From positions 1 through 44,582 of the forward strand of contig MABA01000023.1 in the NCBI GenBank assembly GCA_002162875.1: a stretch of DNA of 44,582 nt, written 5' to 3'. The notes beneath the pieces were generated by a model that saw nothing but the letters and a program-made list of their open reading frames with translations, did no database searches and was not told the DNA's origin. Below, one piece after another: positions 15,851 through 24,939 of this stretch. Position numbers and translations under genes: made by a program. The first letter of the stretch is position 1. Every line of letters begins with the position of its first letter. This DNA comes from Rhodobacterales bacterium 52_120_T64 (GTDB taxonomy: Bacteria; Pseudomonadota; Alphaproteobacteria; Rhodobacterales; Rhodobacteraceae).

Positions 15851-16567
15851 ATGGAAACGATCGTTATCTGCTCTGGCGGATTAGATTCCGTTTCGCTTGC
15901 ACATAAAATTGCAACGGAACACACTTTGCACAGTCTTGTATCTTTCGACTACGGTCAAAGACACAAGAAAGAACTGGATTTCGCAGCAGCCTGTGCTGTG
16001 CGACTGAACGTTCCGCATAATATCATCGACATTCGAGCGATCGGCGAAAGTCTGGGCGGTTCAGCGCTGACCGACGACATCGATGTTCCAGATGGTCATT
16101 ATGAAGAAGAGTCAATGAAAGTAACCGTGGTTCCCAACCGCAATGCAATCATGTTGGCGATCGCGTTCGGCGTTGCTGCTGCGCAAAAAGCGGATGCGGT
16201 GGCCGCGGCCGTGCATGGCGGAGACCATTTTATATATCCAGACTGTCGCCCCGACTTTATCGACGCCTTCCAAACGATGCAGGACAAAGCACTCGATGGA
16301 TATGCCGATGTTCGTCTTTACACGCCTTATGTGAACGGATCAAAAGCCGATATCGTAACAGATGGTACGAAATATCAAACGCCATTTTCTGAAACTTGGT
16401 CCTGCTACAAAGGCGGTGAACATCATTGCGGAAAATGCGGAACCTGCGTTGAGAGGCGCGAGGCATTTCATCTCGCGGGTATAACAGACCCAACACGCTA
16501 TAATGATCCGGATTTTTGGGTCAAAGCCATATCAAAAGATCTGAACAAGGCGGGTACCGATGTATAG
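15851..16567 (+). CDS. queC: 7-cyano-7-deazaguanine synthase QueC
   Basis: QueC converts 7-carboxy-7-deazaguanine to preQ0 using ATP and ammonia, in the queuosine pathway. The 238-residue protein has the PPi-loop SGGLDS (8-13), the NAIMLAIAFGVAA segment and a zinc site formed by C185, C193, C196 and C199 (CYKGGEHHCGKCGTC). It begins the queCDEF operon and is preceded by a preQ1-I riboswitch that overlaps its ribosome-binding site. The stop overlaps queD by 8 bases. Confidence 0.96.
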   Translation: METIVICSGGLDSVSLAHKIATEHTLHSLVSFDYGQRHKKELDFAAACAVRLNVPHNIIDIRAIGESLGGSALTDDIDVPDGHYEEESMKVTVVPNRNAIMLAIAFGVAAAQKADAVAAAVHGGDHFIYPDCRPDFIDAFQTMQDKALDGYADVRLYTPYVNGSKADIVTDGTKYQTPFSETWSCYKGGEHHCGKCGTCVERREAFHLAGITDPTRYNDPDFWVKAISKDLNKAGTDV

Positions 16568-16916
16568 GATCACCAAAGAGTTCCACTTTTCTGCCTCTCA
16601 TCAGCTAAAAGATTTGCCGTCTGATCATCAGTGCGCCCGTTTGCACGGGCACAATTACATCGTAGTCGTTGAGCTGTCATCCGGAACGTTGAATGAGCAC
16701 GGGTTCGTCCGCGACTATCACGAGCTTTCCGCTTTAAAACGTTACATTGACGACGAGTTGGACCACCGCCACTTGAACGATGTTCTTGGCGATGATCTGG
16801 TCACTTCGGAACGGTTGGCAAAACACTTTTACGATTGGTGTAAGGCACGCTTGCCAGAAACATCCGCAGTCAGAGTTAGCGAAACCCCTAAAACATGGGC
16901 GGAGTACCGACCTTGA
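16560..16916 (+). CDS. queD: 6-carboxy-5,6,7,8-tetrahydropterin synthase QueD
   Basis: QueD makes 6-carboxytetrahydropterin from dihydroneopterin triphosphate, the first dedicated step of 7-deazaguanine synthesis. The 118-residue protein has the zinc histidines H14, H29 and H31 (SASHQLK; RLHGHNY) and the catalytic C25. Further signatures are [12 protein letters not shown] and LDHRHLND. It overlaps queC by 8 bases and queE by a TTGA overlap, so the operon is tightly coupled. The length is normal for the family. Confidence 0.95.
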   Translation: MYRITKEFHFSASHQLKDLPSDHQCARLHGHNYIVVVELSSGTLNEHGFVRDYHELSALKRYIDDELDHRHLNDVLGDDLVTSERLAKHFYDWCKARLPETSAVRVSETPKTWAEYRP

Positions 16917-17650
16917 CCGATACACGAGAGCCTGAAATCCGTGTAAGCGAAATCTTTGGCCCGACGATTCAAGGCGAAGGTGCGTTGATTGGCTTGCCTA
17001 CCGTGTTCGTGCGGACCGGTGGCTGCGATTATCGTTGCTCTTGGTGTGACACGCTCCATGCTGTTGATACAGATTATCGAGACCAATGGTTGCCTATGAG
17101 TACTGATGCTGTGTGGGATAAAATCAGGGAACTTTCAGCTGGAAAACCGATCACGGTATCGCTGTCTGGTGGAAATCCTGCCATCCAACCATTTGGTAAG
17201 CTTATCCAGCTTGGCCACGATTCAGGCTATCGCTTTGCTTTGGAAACCCAAGGTTCAGTTTCCAAAGATTGGTTCGCCAATCTTGACATGTTGGTTCTTA
17301 GCCCAAAACCACCTTCGAGTGGCATGGTAACTGATTGGTCAGCGTTTGACGCTTGTTTAACTGCTGCTGGACCCAAACCCGAGATCGCATTGAAGATAGT
17401 GGTCTTCGATGAACTAGACTACACGTATGCCAAACAAACGGCCGCTCGCTATCCGCAATTACCGGTCTATTTACAACCTGGAAATCACACGCCGCCTCCG
17501 GCCGATGACGATAACCACGCAGTTGATTTGGATGGCGTAACGGAAAAGATGCTTTGGTTGGTTAACCGCGTCATGCAAGATCAATGGTTCGAAGCACATG
17601 TTCTGCCGCAGTTGCATGTGATGCTATGGGGCAACAAGCGTGGCGTCTAA
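16913..17650 (+). CDS. queE: 7-carboxy-7-deazaguanine synthase QueE (radical SAM)
   Basis: QueE converts 6-carboxytetrahydropterin to 7-carboxy-7-deazaguanine with a [4Fe-4S] cluster and SAM. From the TTG at 16913 it has 245 residues, with the cluster motif CX3CX2C at C38, C42, C45 (CDYRCSWC) and the FGPTIQGEG opening. I prefer TTG 16913 because GGAG lies 8 bases before it and it overlaps the queD stop as TTGA. ATG 16895 is the alternative and would add six residues but has no ribosome-binding site. It is followed by queF after 21 bases. Confidence 0.93.
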   Translation: MTDTREPEIRVSEIFGPTIQGEGALIGLPTVFVRTGGCDYRCSWCDTLHAVDTDYRDQWLPMSTDAVWDKIRELSAGKPITVSLSGGNPAIQPFGKLIQLGHDSGYRFALETQGSVSKDWFANLDMLVLSPKPPSSGMVTDWSAFDACLTAAGPKPEIALKIVVFDELDYTYAKQTAARYPQLPVYLQPGNHTPPPADDDNHAVDLDGVTEKMLWLVNRVMQDQWFEAHVLPQLHVMLWGNKRGV

Positions 17651-17671
17651 CTCTCTCGGAAAGGAAAACCG

Positions 17672-18139
17672 ATGACCAAAGAAGATATTTACAGCAACTT
17701 GAAACAACTGGGTGGCGCTACGGTTCTTCCGGAAAGCCCTGAAAAAGCCGAATTGGAGCGCGTTCCAAATCCACAAGAGGGCACTGGGTATTGTGTACGT
17801 TTCACAGCACCGGAATTCACTTCGCTCTGTCCGATGACCGGACAACCCGATTTTGCTCATCTGGTCATTGATTATGTGCCGGGCAAATGGTTGGTCGAAA
17901 GCAAATCTCTCAAACTATACCTAGGATCGTTCAGGAATCACGGGGCATTTCACGAGGATTGTACCGTATCTATCGGCAAGCGATTGGTCGATTTGTTGGA
18001 ACCCGAATGGCTGCGGATCGGCGGATACTGGTACCCCCGTGGCGGCATTCCTATAGACGTGTTTTTCCAGACCGGAGATGTCCCTCCAAACGTCTGGATT
18101 CCTGACCAAGGCGTCCCGACCTATCGTGGTCGCGGTTAA
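17672..18139 (+). CDS. queF: NADPH-dependent preQ0 reductase QueF (short type)
   Basis: QueF reduces the nitrile of preQ0 to preQ1, ending the pathway that the preQ1-I riboswitch senses. The 155 residues are the short unimodular type. The catalytic cysteine is C53 ([13 protein letters not shown]), and the QueF motif [22 protein letters not shown] is intact. GGAAAGGAAAACCG gives the ribosome-binding site. The last 23 codons occur a second time at 137-208, next to the cobalamin riboswitch. Directly after the stop is a fragment of a cobalamin riboswitch. Confidence 0.95.
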   Translation: MTKEDIYSNLKQLGGATVLPESPEKAELERVPNPQEGTGYCVRFTAPEFTSLCPMTGQPDFAHLVIDYVPGKWLVESKSLKLYLGSFRNHGAFHEDCTVSIGKRLVDLLEPEWLRIGGYWYPRGGIPIDVFFQTGDVPPNVWIPDQGVPTYRGRG

Positions 18140-18140
18140 C

Positions 18141-18178
18141 TTGGTCGGGAACGAACAGAACAGCCGAGACCCGCGAGT
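18141..18178 (+). ncRNA. Cobalamin riboswitch relic after queF
   Basis: Starting two bases after the queF stop, 38 bases align without gaps to 477-514 of the intact cobalamin riboswitch, with 32 identical by my count. The conserved GGGAA and AGCCGAGA-CCGCGAGT blocks are shared. Upstream elements and the B12 box after CGAGT are missing, so it cannot fold or switch. It ends where IS3 debris begins. Confidence 0.8.
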
Positions 18179-18204
18179 ACAATAGAATCTTATGCGAACT
18201 AATA

Positions 18205-18439
18205 CCCATGCGTGCAATTTGGCTGGAGCTTTAAAAAGTTTGGCTTGAGTTACGGTGACCTTTTTCAAGATGTCGCGTACCTCGGCAACCCGCGCCAACT
18301 CCCGTTTCAACCTCCCGTTCTCTGCGGTCTGGTCGTCTTTGCTGTCGGCATCAGAAGGCTTAGAGTACTTCTTCACCCACGATGGCCTCCTTGCCTCATT
18401 TTTAGGAAAGAAGGTGTCTACAATTCTAGGGGCTATTCA
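18205..18439 (-). mobile_element. IS3-family remnant with internal deletion in OrfA
   Basis: The outer tip TGAATAGCCCCTAGAATTG is at 18439, followed on the minus strand by the same leader and AAGGAGG as at 7909-7967. After the leader the sequence jumps to the middle of OrfA: KKYSKPSDADSKDDQTAENG, then LKRELARVAEVRDILKKVT, the leucine-rich tail of IS3 OrfA proteins. The N-terminal helix-turn-helix, all of OrfB and the other IS end are absent. The inner border near 18205-18240 is indistinct. It belongs to the same IS type as the 7859-7967 relic. Confidence 0.8.
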
Positions 18440-18751
18440 AGACATGCAATCGGCTGCCAGAAAACGCAGTCCAGATTGTAACGAGTGCCCGAAATTTATC
18501 TGGCGCTCGTATCATATCGATACATGTGTGAATGGGATTTTCGCGAAAGGGAACTAGATTCAATCAGCGGTGCACGAACGGTGCTCAACCGACGATAAGT
18601 TTGTTGGGTATATAGTCAATTTTCGGTGATTGAGGTATCTAAAGCGCAGTTTCGATTTCCATATTTGTACGAGCGAATGTAATACAATGCTCAACAAATC
18701 AGAAATTCAAATTGGTAGAGGCAAACCAATGCAAAACCAGAGGAGTATGTG
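18440..18751. other. Intergenic region upstream of the peroxiredoxin gene
   Basis: These 312 bases contain no recognisable coding frame. The peroxiredoxin promoter should lie in the AT-rich part at about 18600-18720. I saw no clear OxyR or other operator. Confidence 0.4.
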
Positions 18752-19405
18752 ATGAGCTTGCGTTTAAACGATACAATACCGGACCTAACTGTTGAAACCG
18801 ATCAAGGGAGCATTTCGCTTCACGATTGGATCGGAGATAATTGGGCGATCCTGTTTTCTCACCCAAAAGACTTTACACCTGTGTGCACCACTGAATTTGG
18901 AGCCGTAGCTCAACTCGCCGACGAATGGGAGAAACGAGGCACGAAAGTGATCGGCGTTTCCGTCGATGGCGTTGAAGATCATAAGAAGTGGAAGGACGAT
19001 ATCGAGACTGTTGGGGGAGCAAAAGCAAACTTTCCAATAATCGCAGACATAGATTTAGTGGTTTCTAAGGCATTCGATATGCTTCCAGCTGACGCGTATC
19101 TGCCAGATGGCCGCACTCCAGCCGACAGCCAGACTGTTCGGTCGGTTTTTATTATCGGTCCAGACAAGCAACTGAAACTAAGCATGACCTATCCAATGAC
19201 CGTGGGCCGTAACTTTGCGGAAGTGCTTAGGGCTTTGGACGGGTTGCAGACTTCTATTTCACGCGGTGTTGCGACACCTGTTAACTGGAATGTCGGTGAT
19301 GACGTTGTCATTCCAGCAACGGTTTCTGACGAAGATGCAAAGGCAAAATTTGGCGAATTTATCAAAGTTCTTCCTTATCTACGGATGACCAAACTCAAAG
19401 ATTAA
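18752..19405 (+). CDS. 1-Cys peroxiredoxin (Prx6 type)
   Basis: This 217-residue cytoplasmic thiol peroxidase reduces hydrogen and organic peroxides. The active-site motif is SHPKDFTPVCTTEFG with the peroxidatic C45. I see no second cysteine, so it is a 1-Cys enzyme. The C-terminal Prx6 dimer region (RGVATPVNWNVGDDVVIP; LPYLRMTKL) is complete. AGGAG six bases before ATG 18752 fixes the start. It stands near OsmC, truncated hemoglobin and GFA genes on the opposite strand, forming a redox-defence neighbourhood. Confidence 0.93.
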   Translation: MSLRLNDTIPDLTVETDQGSISLHDWIGDNWAILFSHPKDFTPVCTTEFGAVAQLADEWEKRGTKVIGVSVDGVEDHKKWKDDIETVGGAKANFPIIADIDLVVSKAFDMLPADAYLPDGRTPADSQTVRSVFIIGPDKQLKLSMTYPMTVGRNFAEVLRALDGLQTSISRGVATPVNWNVGDDVVIPATVSDEDAKAKFGEFIKVLPYLRMTKLKD

Positions 19406-19498
19406 TTAAGGTGCTAGTAAAGCAATGCCTTCCGCAATCGCGGGGGGCATTGTGTTTGGAAGCCGAAAGATCTGTTCAGTTACGTCAACGATCATCGG

Positions 19499-19635
19499 TT
19501 ACGCCATGGTTCCAGATCGAAACGCGATCGAAGTTTTCGTCGAAATGTTTTTAACCGCTCGCGTAGCCCCTTCGGACGAAAGATTGCGCTACCGACCGGC
19601 TATGGCATCCGCCCGATCGCTTCGCTCTCGCCCTC
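19499..19635 (-). pseudogene. AraC-type regulator, C-terminal HTH fragment
   Basis: On the minus strand the frame reads RADAIAGR, a stop, then RNLSSEGATRAVKNISTKTS and a TAA at 19499. This aligns with the last helix-turn-helix of the AraC-like gene at 26650-27119 (DAIARRDGYLSSEGFTRAF). An in-frame stop and missing N-terminus mark it as dead. It sits just downstream of the GFA gene. Confidence 0.65.
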
Positions 19636-19640
19636 TACCA

Positions 19641-20147
19641 TCAAGCAATCCATATCCCGGCGTCTTGTTCAACAACATGCAAGCGTTCCAGACTTTCGGC
19701 AGACCAAACTTCGCTCCACTTGTAAAACGTCTCAACCGCCAACGCGTCTTTAGGCAACTGAACCATCGGGTGTTTAGTGCTCGTAAAAATATGAACATCG
19801 GGTGAATACATGTCCGGATTGTCAAGTGTTCCGACACGAATAAATCGAATGCGTTCCTTCAATCCACCCATGTTATAATTGCTCCAGACAGCGGTTTTGC
19901 ATTTAGAACAGCGAGAAATAATCTGACCAACGCCACTAGGTGTTGGGACTGTAATTTCTTCAATTTGGCCGGACAACAGATGGATTCTGTCAGCTTCGAA
20001 CAAAGCATTAATCGCAAAAGCTGTTCCGGAATTACGTTGACAACCGCGGCAGTGGCAACCGTGAACAATCATTGGCTCCGACGTTACATCATAGCGAACC
20101 TCTCCGCATATACAGCCGCCTTCGTAGTTTTCAGTTTGTCCATCCAT
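19641..20147 (-). CDS. GFA (CENP-V/GFA domain) zinc protein
   Basis: This is a 168-residue protein of the glutathione-dependent formaldehyde-activating (GFA)/CENP-V fold. Zinc-binding cysteines appear in GGCICGEVRYD, HGCHCRGCQRNSG and SRCSKCKTAVW. The frame is open for ten more codons upstream, but AAGGGG six bases before ATG 20147 (MDGQTEN) favours this start. GFA proteins bind glutathione or small aldehyde adducts, though the reaction of this subgroup is unproven. It is next to truncated hemoglobin and OsmC on the same strand. Confidence 0.85.
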   Translation of the reverse strand: MDGQTENYEGGCICGEVRYDVTSEPMIVHGCHCRGCQRNSGTAFAINALFEADRIHLLSGQIEEITVPTPSGVGQIISRCSKCKTAVWSNYNMGGLKERIRFIRVGTLDNPDMYSPDVHIFTSTKHPMVQLPKDALAVETFYKWSEVWSAESLERLHVVEQDAGIWIA

Positions 20148-20249
20148 GCTCATCCCCTTCGCTTGCGATTGGTCCATCGATTACGGATCGAGGACAGGTT
20201 AATGTATTAACCGTAGCAGTTCTTTTGACAAAAAAATGCCTTTGTATGG

Positions 20250-20624
20250 CTACGCGGTTACGATGTCACCTTTGAGGCTTTCTAAAAAAACCATAACTTC
20301 GCCACCTTCAGTTGGACCGACACCAAGTTCACCCGCAACATTCTGAACGATTTCGATAAATCGGGTCCAATCAACCGCGGTTATACCCATACCCTTGTGT
20401 GCTAATGCCATATCACGACCTGTATAGTACATTTGGCCGCCGGTCTCTCTAACCAGGTAATCTATCAGAACCTGCAGGTCTCGATCGTTTCTATCTGCGC
20501 TACGATTTTCCCAGAAACGCCCAAGAACTGAATCTTTTTGGGCTGCACCAATCAGTTTCGTTGCAAACATAGCAAGGGCATCGTAGCCACCGAGGCGTAG
20601 ATAGAGAGATTTTGACATTTTCAA
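20250..20624 (-). CDS. Group I truncated hemoglobin
   Basis: This 124-residue heme protein opens with SLYLRLGGYDALAMFATKLI, has FWEN in helix C/E, and carries the proximal histidine in ALAHKGMGI, a pattern of group I (TrHbN) globins. These bind O2 or NO and often protect from nitric oxide. The ATG is preceded by an AAGGA element. It lies between GFA and OsmC genes on the same strand, with gaps of about 100 and 167 bases. The group could only be confirmed by alignment. Confidence 0.9.
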   Translation of the reverse strand: MKMSKSLYLRLGGYDALAMFATKLIGAAQKDSVLGRFWENRSADRNDRDLQVLIDYLVRETGGQMYYTGRDMALAHKGMGITAVDWTRFIEIVQNVAGELGVGPTEGGEVMVFLESLKGDIVTA

Positions 20625-20791
20625 TTTATCCTTGTTTTGAGCAAAATTTCGAATTGTAAAAGCTTATGTGTTCCGCAACGTCTATTTGTGACTGCGCGCC
20701 GTTTTTATCCAATTGGACGAAACCAGACAGACCGTTCTTCGGTTGCAAGCCGTGGTTACAGTGAATTGCATCACTGACATCCGTGGCGCGG

Positions 20792-21307
20792 CTAGGCTAT
20801 CTCGACATTAATATTTGTCGGTGTTGCTCGTCGGCATCCATCGGAAACGGGCGAGTGTGCGACTGAGAAATCAACAATTTCGCGCAAGACATTTTCGTCA
20901 ACGCCGGCAGCGCCAATCGTTATTTGAGTTTGAACGCTCAAAGGACCGGCAGGAACAGAGTCATCCAAGCCTAGCAACCCACGGTCGTCAGAGACACTGT
21001 CAATCGTGACAGTAAGAGTATCCAAGGTCACTCCTACGTGCGCTGCGTGCAGTGCAATTCGCGTCGCATCGCAGGTCGCAAGCGCCGCCCGAGACAACCA
21101 GCCAGGAGAAGGCGCCGAGCCCCCTCCCCCAATCGCTTCGGGCATGTCGGTCACAATCGATTCACCGCCCGTGCCGGTGGCCCTGCACCGCAAACCGTTC
21201 TCCATGACCGCGGTGACCGGAGGGTCATTACTCAACGCGTCTTTCGGGTTCTCGTTCAGATAGGTTATTACATCATTCACCGAATTCTGGATGTGTTCGA
21301 CAGACAT
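20792..21307 (-). CDS. OsmC-family protein
   Basis: This 171-residue protein is of the OsmC/Ohr family, thiol peroxidases for organic hydroperoxides. The first conserved cysteine is present (LATCDATRIALHA). At the second site the usual CPV is HSPVSDGCRR, where the expected cysteine is serine and a cysteine lies five residues later. This change could reduce peroxidase activity, so it may be an OsmC-like protein with another role. AGGGAGA precedes the ATG. It is divergent from a LysR regulator, with a shared promoter region of about 195 bases. Confidence 0.85.
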   Translation of the reverse strand: MSVEHIQNSVNDVITYLNENPKDALSNDPPVTAVMENGLRCRATGTGGESIVTDMPEAIGGGGSAPSPGWLSRAALATCDATRIALHAAHVGVTLDTLTVTIDSVSDDRGLLGLDDSVPAGPLSVQTQITIGAAGVDENVLREIVDFSVAHSPVSDGCRRATPTNINVEIA

Positions 21308-21386
21308 GGTATTCTCCCTGTACTAAATTAAAAATCAGATCATTTCGGTACACCGTGACCCTCTATAGAGCCTGGTTTTCATTTTC

Positions 21387-21412
21387 GTAAAATAGGCAAA
21401 TCCTCTATTTAC
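21387..21412 (+). promoter_or_regulatory. Inverted repeat in the osmC-lysR intergenic region
   Basis: GTAAAATAG (21387-21395) and CTATTTAC (21405-21412) form an imperfect inverted repeat. A separate CTCTATAGAG palindrome lies at about 21361-21370. Such sites are consistent with LysR operators controlling the divergent genes. Confidence 0.4.
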
Positions 21413-21503
21413 TTGCTATATTAGTCGCATTGGATCACCTTATTTGGAAGTAGAAAAATATCGACAACCGTTTTGCAAATATGCACATAGCAAGGGACAT
21501 TGG

Positions 21504-22385
21504 ATGCAATGGGATGATGCACGGATATTTCTGGCCGTAGCGCGCGAAGGAACTTTCAGTAGTGCCGCCAAACGGTTAGGAGTTCAGCATTCAACCGTTT
21601 CCCGTCGTATTCGCGCCCTCGAGAAAGAGCTCGCAGCACCGCTGGTCGAACGCAAACCGTCTGGTTATGTCCTGACCGAAGCGGGAGAAGAACTGAAAAT
21701 ATCCGCGACCCGGATCGAGAACGAGCTGTTGTCTTTTGAAGGGACAGTCGGCGGGCAAACTGATGAAATAGCCGGCGAGTTGCGGGTCACAGCAATTGCC
21801 AACATGGCGTCAACCGTGCTGATGCCTTTTTTTGCGCGTTTCAGCGCGGCCCATCCCAAAATAAAACTAAACATTCAAGTTACGAACGACTCCGTACGGC
21901 TGTCTGAACGTGATGCAGACGTTGCCATTCGACAAACCAACAATCCCTTGGAAACGTTGATTGGGACACGCCTAACAACTGTTGCTTCGGCCGTTTATGG
22001 GTCACGCGACTACTGTGCGGCGTTCAAATCGGGACAAGTGAAGGAAAAGTGGATTGGAGTTGATTGCTGCGAATATCATAGAAACTGGACCAAACAATCC
22101 CGACCACAAGCCGATCACGAACTGTACGTCGATGAAACCTCGCTTACACTTGCAGCGATGAAAGAAGGGCTTGGTGTTGGTTTTCTACCTTGTTTTTTGG
22201 GCGATAGCGACCCTGAACTAACGAGATTTCACGAGCCCGAAAAGCAACATGAGCTCGGGCTTTGGTTGTTGTATCATCGAGATCTGCGCAACACTAAACG
22301 CGTCGCGCTGTTTCGTGAACATATGCAGCGTGAAATCAAGGAAGCTACTACTCTGTTTGAGGGTACAGCGGATATCGTCGGGTGA
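21504..22385 (+). CDS. LysR-family transcriptional regulator, divergent from osmC
   Basis: This 293-residue regulator has the helix-turn-helix FSSAAKRLGVQHSTVSRRIRALE near the N-terminus and a LysR substrate domain after it. AAGGGA 6-8 bases upstream of ATG 21504 (MQWDDARIFLAVAREG) sets the start; the longer frame lacks a site. It likely regulates the osmC-hemoglobin-GFA strand. The effector cannot be read from the sequence. Confidence 0.85.
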   Translation: MQWDDARIFLAVAREGTFSSAAKRLGVQHSTVSRRIRALEKELAAPLVERKPSGYVLTEAGEELKISATRIENELLSFEGTVGGQTDEIAGELRVTAIANMASTVLMPFFARFSAAHPKIKLNIQVTNDSVRLSERDADVAIRQTNNPLETLIGTRLTTVASAVYGSRDYCAAFKSGQVKEKWIGVDCCEYHRNWTKQSRPQADHELYVDETSLTLAAMKEGLGVGFLPCFLGDSDPELTRFHEPEKQHELGLWLLYHRDLRNTKRVALFREHMQREIKEATTLFEGTADIVG

Positions 22386-22480
22386 ACCTCCAGCGGAAGT
22401 GGCGATAACAACTAGATTCATGAAATAAATACGGAAACACTATGCAATCGCGGACAAACGGGAGTCGCATTATTGACAGC

Positions 22481-24043
22481 CTACCTGTTTTGAGCTTGAT
22501 CGATCAGTTCAAGTACTTCCGCTATTGGGACACCAAAATTGGAGCCACCGTATTCGGGCAAAATGGCTGCGTTGACCGCAACGACTTTACCTTCAATGTT
22601 CAATACTGGGCCACCGCTGCCACCATAAGTGGTTTCAGCGTCATACACTATTGTTGACTGGGTCACCTGACTTATGATCCCGCGGCTCGCCAGCGGGGCT
22701 ATGTAGCCCTCTTCAGCCAAGCGCGCAGCAACGCTCCAGAAGTCTGTATTCTTGGTCTCCTGAAGCTCCTCTATGAAGCTAGAACCCGATTGCGCCAACA
22801 TTGATTTAAGGCCAGTTGGATATCCAATCACAATTATTTCGTCACCCGATTTCGGTGGCAGCGCAAACAAATCCAACCCCTGAACCATGGGCAATGCGCT
22901 TTCGCTACCTAAAATCGCGATATCTGCTCTTTCACTTGCCGATGACAAATATACTTGAATTGCCTTCACTTCATTCGGAAGGTAGGCAAAGAAGTCCATC
23001 ATCACTGGCACAAAGTCATCAGTGGCAAGCAGGCTTGTACTGACATTTTTCTCCCAAGGCAGCGCAACATGTCTGTTCGTAATCAGTAAACTGTTATTGC
23101 CTACTACAAATCCGGTACCTGTAAATTGGATTTCAACAAGCGGCCCATTTCCATCAGCCGACAATAGTGGTTGCCCTCTAGGCGAGATCATCGGCAAGCC
23201 GTCGCTGTCAATCAGCTGGCGCAACATACGGTCACCGGATCGTTCTCGGAATCCATAAACGCCCTGAAGAAACGCTACCGCGCCGCGAGATTCATCGATA
23301 ATTCTTCCCGTCGCTGCTGAACGGGATTCAAGTTCCTCAAGTCGCGTCATATTCAGCGTAACTCTTTGTTCCAGAGTTTCGCGCAAAGCAGCGAGGTCAC
23401 TAGGTCTAAGCGCCTCTTTTTGAGTGTTGAACATAGCAGTTGCAACGTTGTCTAACTTCGCGGAAGCGGTCTCTATGCTGTCTTGAAAGTGTCGATTTAG
23501 CTGTTGTTGTTGAAAAATCAGCGCCCCAAATCCGGCGATGGCAACCAGCACCGTGACCTTGAAAAGGATACTCGTTTCGTGTGTGATCCGTCCAAAAAGT
23601 ATTTGGTAAGCGTTGATGGTACGTCTAACGAAGGGCTTTCGGCTGACACGGAGATAGGCTACGGCATCGCTCAAAATATCAGAAACAGAATTGCGAACAG
23701 GGGAATGCTCGGTGAAAAATCGGCAACGGCACAGTGGCCCTGTTTCACCGAATTCTATTGTGTCGCCATGTTCTAACCTTGCGGAAACGACCTGAATACC
23801 ATTCACCCAAACGCTGCGATCTACGGCTGCTTCGATTTCATAAGTATTCTCAATTTTGTGGAATCGAGCGACCAAATCCGAATTTTTGTCCCCGACGCGT
23901 GGTTCTGAAATGTCGATGAAACAACCGGCATCCAAAGTGACGTCCAGCGTCGATGCGCCGAGCCAGGTAAGTGAACCCCGTGCTGGGCCTGTCATATGTT
24001 CAAGGGCTACTGCTGAAGGCGCAGCACCTTGTGGATCATTCAT
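22481..24043 (-). CDS. FHA-like, single-TM, trypsin-like serine protease
   Basis: This 520-residue protein combines three parts. Residues 20-110 resemble an FHA domain (SVWVNGIQV...LEHGDTIEFG, ARFHKIEN), without a clear canonical GR or SxxH pair. Residues 159-177 form one membrane helix (LFKVTVLVAIAGFGALIF). A helical linker at about 185-260 looks coiled coil. Residues 300-515 are a trypsin-like domain with catalytic H325 (TNRHV), D374 (RADIAIL) and S476 (YGGSGGPV). The domain order suggests cytoplasmic sensing and a periplasmic protease. GGAG 7 bases before ATG 24043 supports this start. No PDZ domain is visible. Confidence 0.85.
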   Translation of the reverse strand: MNDPQGAAPSAVALEHMTGPARGSLTWLGASTLDVTLDAGCFIDISEPRVGDKNSDLVARFHKIENTYEIEAAVDRSVWVNGIQVVSARLEHGDTIEFGETGPLCRCRFFTEHSPVRNSVSDILSDAVAYLRVSRKPFVRRTINAYQILFGRITHETSILFKVTVLVAIAGFGALIFQQQQLNRHFQDSIETASAKLDNVATAMFNTQKEALRPSDLAALRETLEQRVTLNMTRLEELESRSAATGRIIDESRGAVAFLQGVYGFRERSGDRMLRQLIDSDGLPMISPRGQPLLSADGNGPLVEIQFTGTGFVVGNNSLLITNRHVALPWEKNVSTSLLATDDFVPVMMDFFAYLPNEVKAIQVYLSSASERADIAILGSESALPMVQGLDLFALPPKSGDEIIVIGYPTGLKSMLAQSGSSFIEELQETKNTDFWSVAARLAEEGYIAPLASRGIISQVTQSTIVYDAETTYGGSGGPVLNIEGKVVAVNAAILPEYGGSNFGVPIAEVLELIDQAQNR

Positions 24044-24435
24044 TTTTAAATCTCCACGATTGATATGGGTTCCTTGCAAACGGAACTTCAACCGAATTGA
24101 ATCTGCCCAATCGAGCCATATTTTCCGGCGCTCTATCCTTCTTTACACTTAATCAGCCAAACGCGTTCGACCAAGCGCATTTGGTTTAATCGGGATTTAG
24201 TCGCGAAACTTTGAACAAACGTCACATGGTGCACACGTTTGCGTGAGCGACAAGTTCGAGCATTCCTATACTATCTTGAGATACCAATCGCCCTTTGTCT
24301 GCGATATGAAATTTCCTTGACTTGACCGCCCTCGTCAACAAGCGCACACTGAGGTATCACACGCAATATGGCGCCCTAGGTGCACTCCGTAACACGTTCA
24401 GCAATTGGGACGCCTTTGATGAAACGGAGGAAGTT
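24044..24435. other. Intergenic region between the protease and ybaK genes
   Basis: These 392 bases must hold the divergent promoters. A frame is open from 24322 into ybaK, but codons before 24436 resemble nothing. No RNA or terminator was recognised. Confidence 0.4.
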
Positions 24436-24906
24436 ATGACTATTTCAACACGCCTAAAACACCATCTGAAGGCCAGAGAACTCCCCTTTGATGTCGTCGC
24501 GCACCCTTATGCTGCGACCGCCAGCGAATGTGCAAAAGCCGCACATGTGCCTGGCGATCACCTTGCCAAATCTGTGCTCATTCATATGGAAGAAGGACCA
24601 ATGCTCGCCGTTCTTCCCAGCAATCATCAGGTTGATCTGAACATCCTACAATCAATGATGAATCGCCGTCTCGGATTGGCGGCAGAATCAGAAATGCAGG
24701 ATTTGTTCGATGATTGCATTCTCGGCGCTGCGCCACCCGTTGGCCAAGCCTATGAAGTTCCAACCATCGTGGACAAAAGCCTCAACGGGCTTGATACCAT
24801 CTGGTTCGAAGCCGGAGACCACAAGAATCTGGTTGAAATGCGAGGTAAAGATTTTGACAAGTTGATGAAAAATGCCAATCACGGATCGTTCTGCTGTGTG
24901 CATTAG
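24436..24906 (+). CDS. YbaK/EbsC-family aminoacyl-tRNA deacylase
   Basis: This 156-residue protein belongs to the YbaK/ProX trans-editing family, which clears misacylated Cys-tRNA(Pro) or Ala-tRNA(Pro). Visible motifs are AKSVLIHMEEGPMLAVLPSN and the DHKNLVEMRGKDFDKLM tail. GGAGG with spacing near 6 before ATG 24436 fixes the start. In Rhodobacterales this type sits alone, as here. The editing substrate cannot be told from sequence. Confidence 0.87.
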   Translation: MTISTRLKHHLKARELPFDVVAHPYAATASECAKAAHVPGDHLAKSVLIHMEEGPMLAVLPSNHQVDLNILQSMMNRRLGLAAESEMQDLFDDCILGAAPPVGQAYEVPTIVDKSLNGLDTIWFEAGDHKNLVEMRGKDFDKLMKNANHGSFCCVH

Positions 24907-24939
24907 GTTACTAGAGTAAGCGTTGCTCGGTTCCAGGCA

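Noticed and set aside
22234-22261. AGCCCGA / TCGGGCT inverted repeat followed by TTTG that looks like a terminator.
   Set aside because: It lies inside the well-conserved LysR gene 21504-22385 and encodes normal residues (HEPEKQHELGLW), so I treat it as coincidence.
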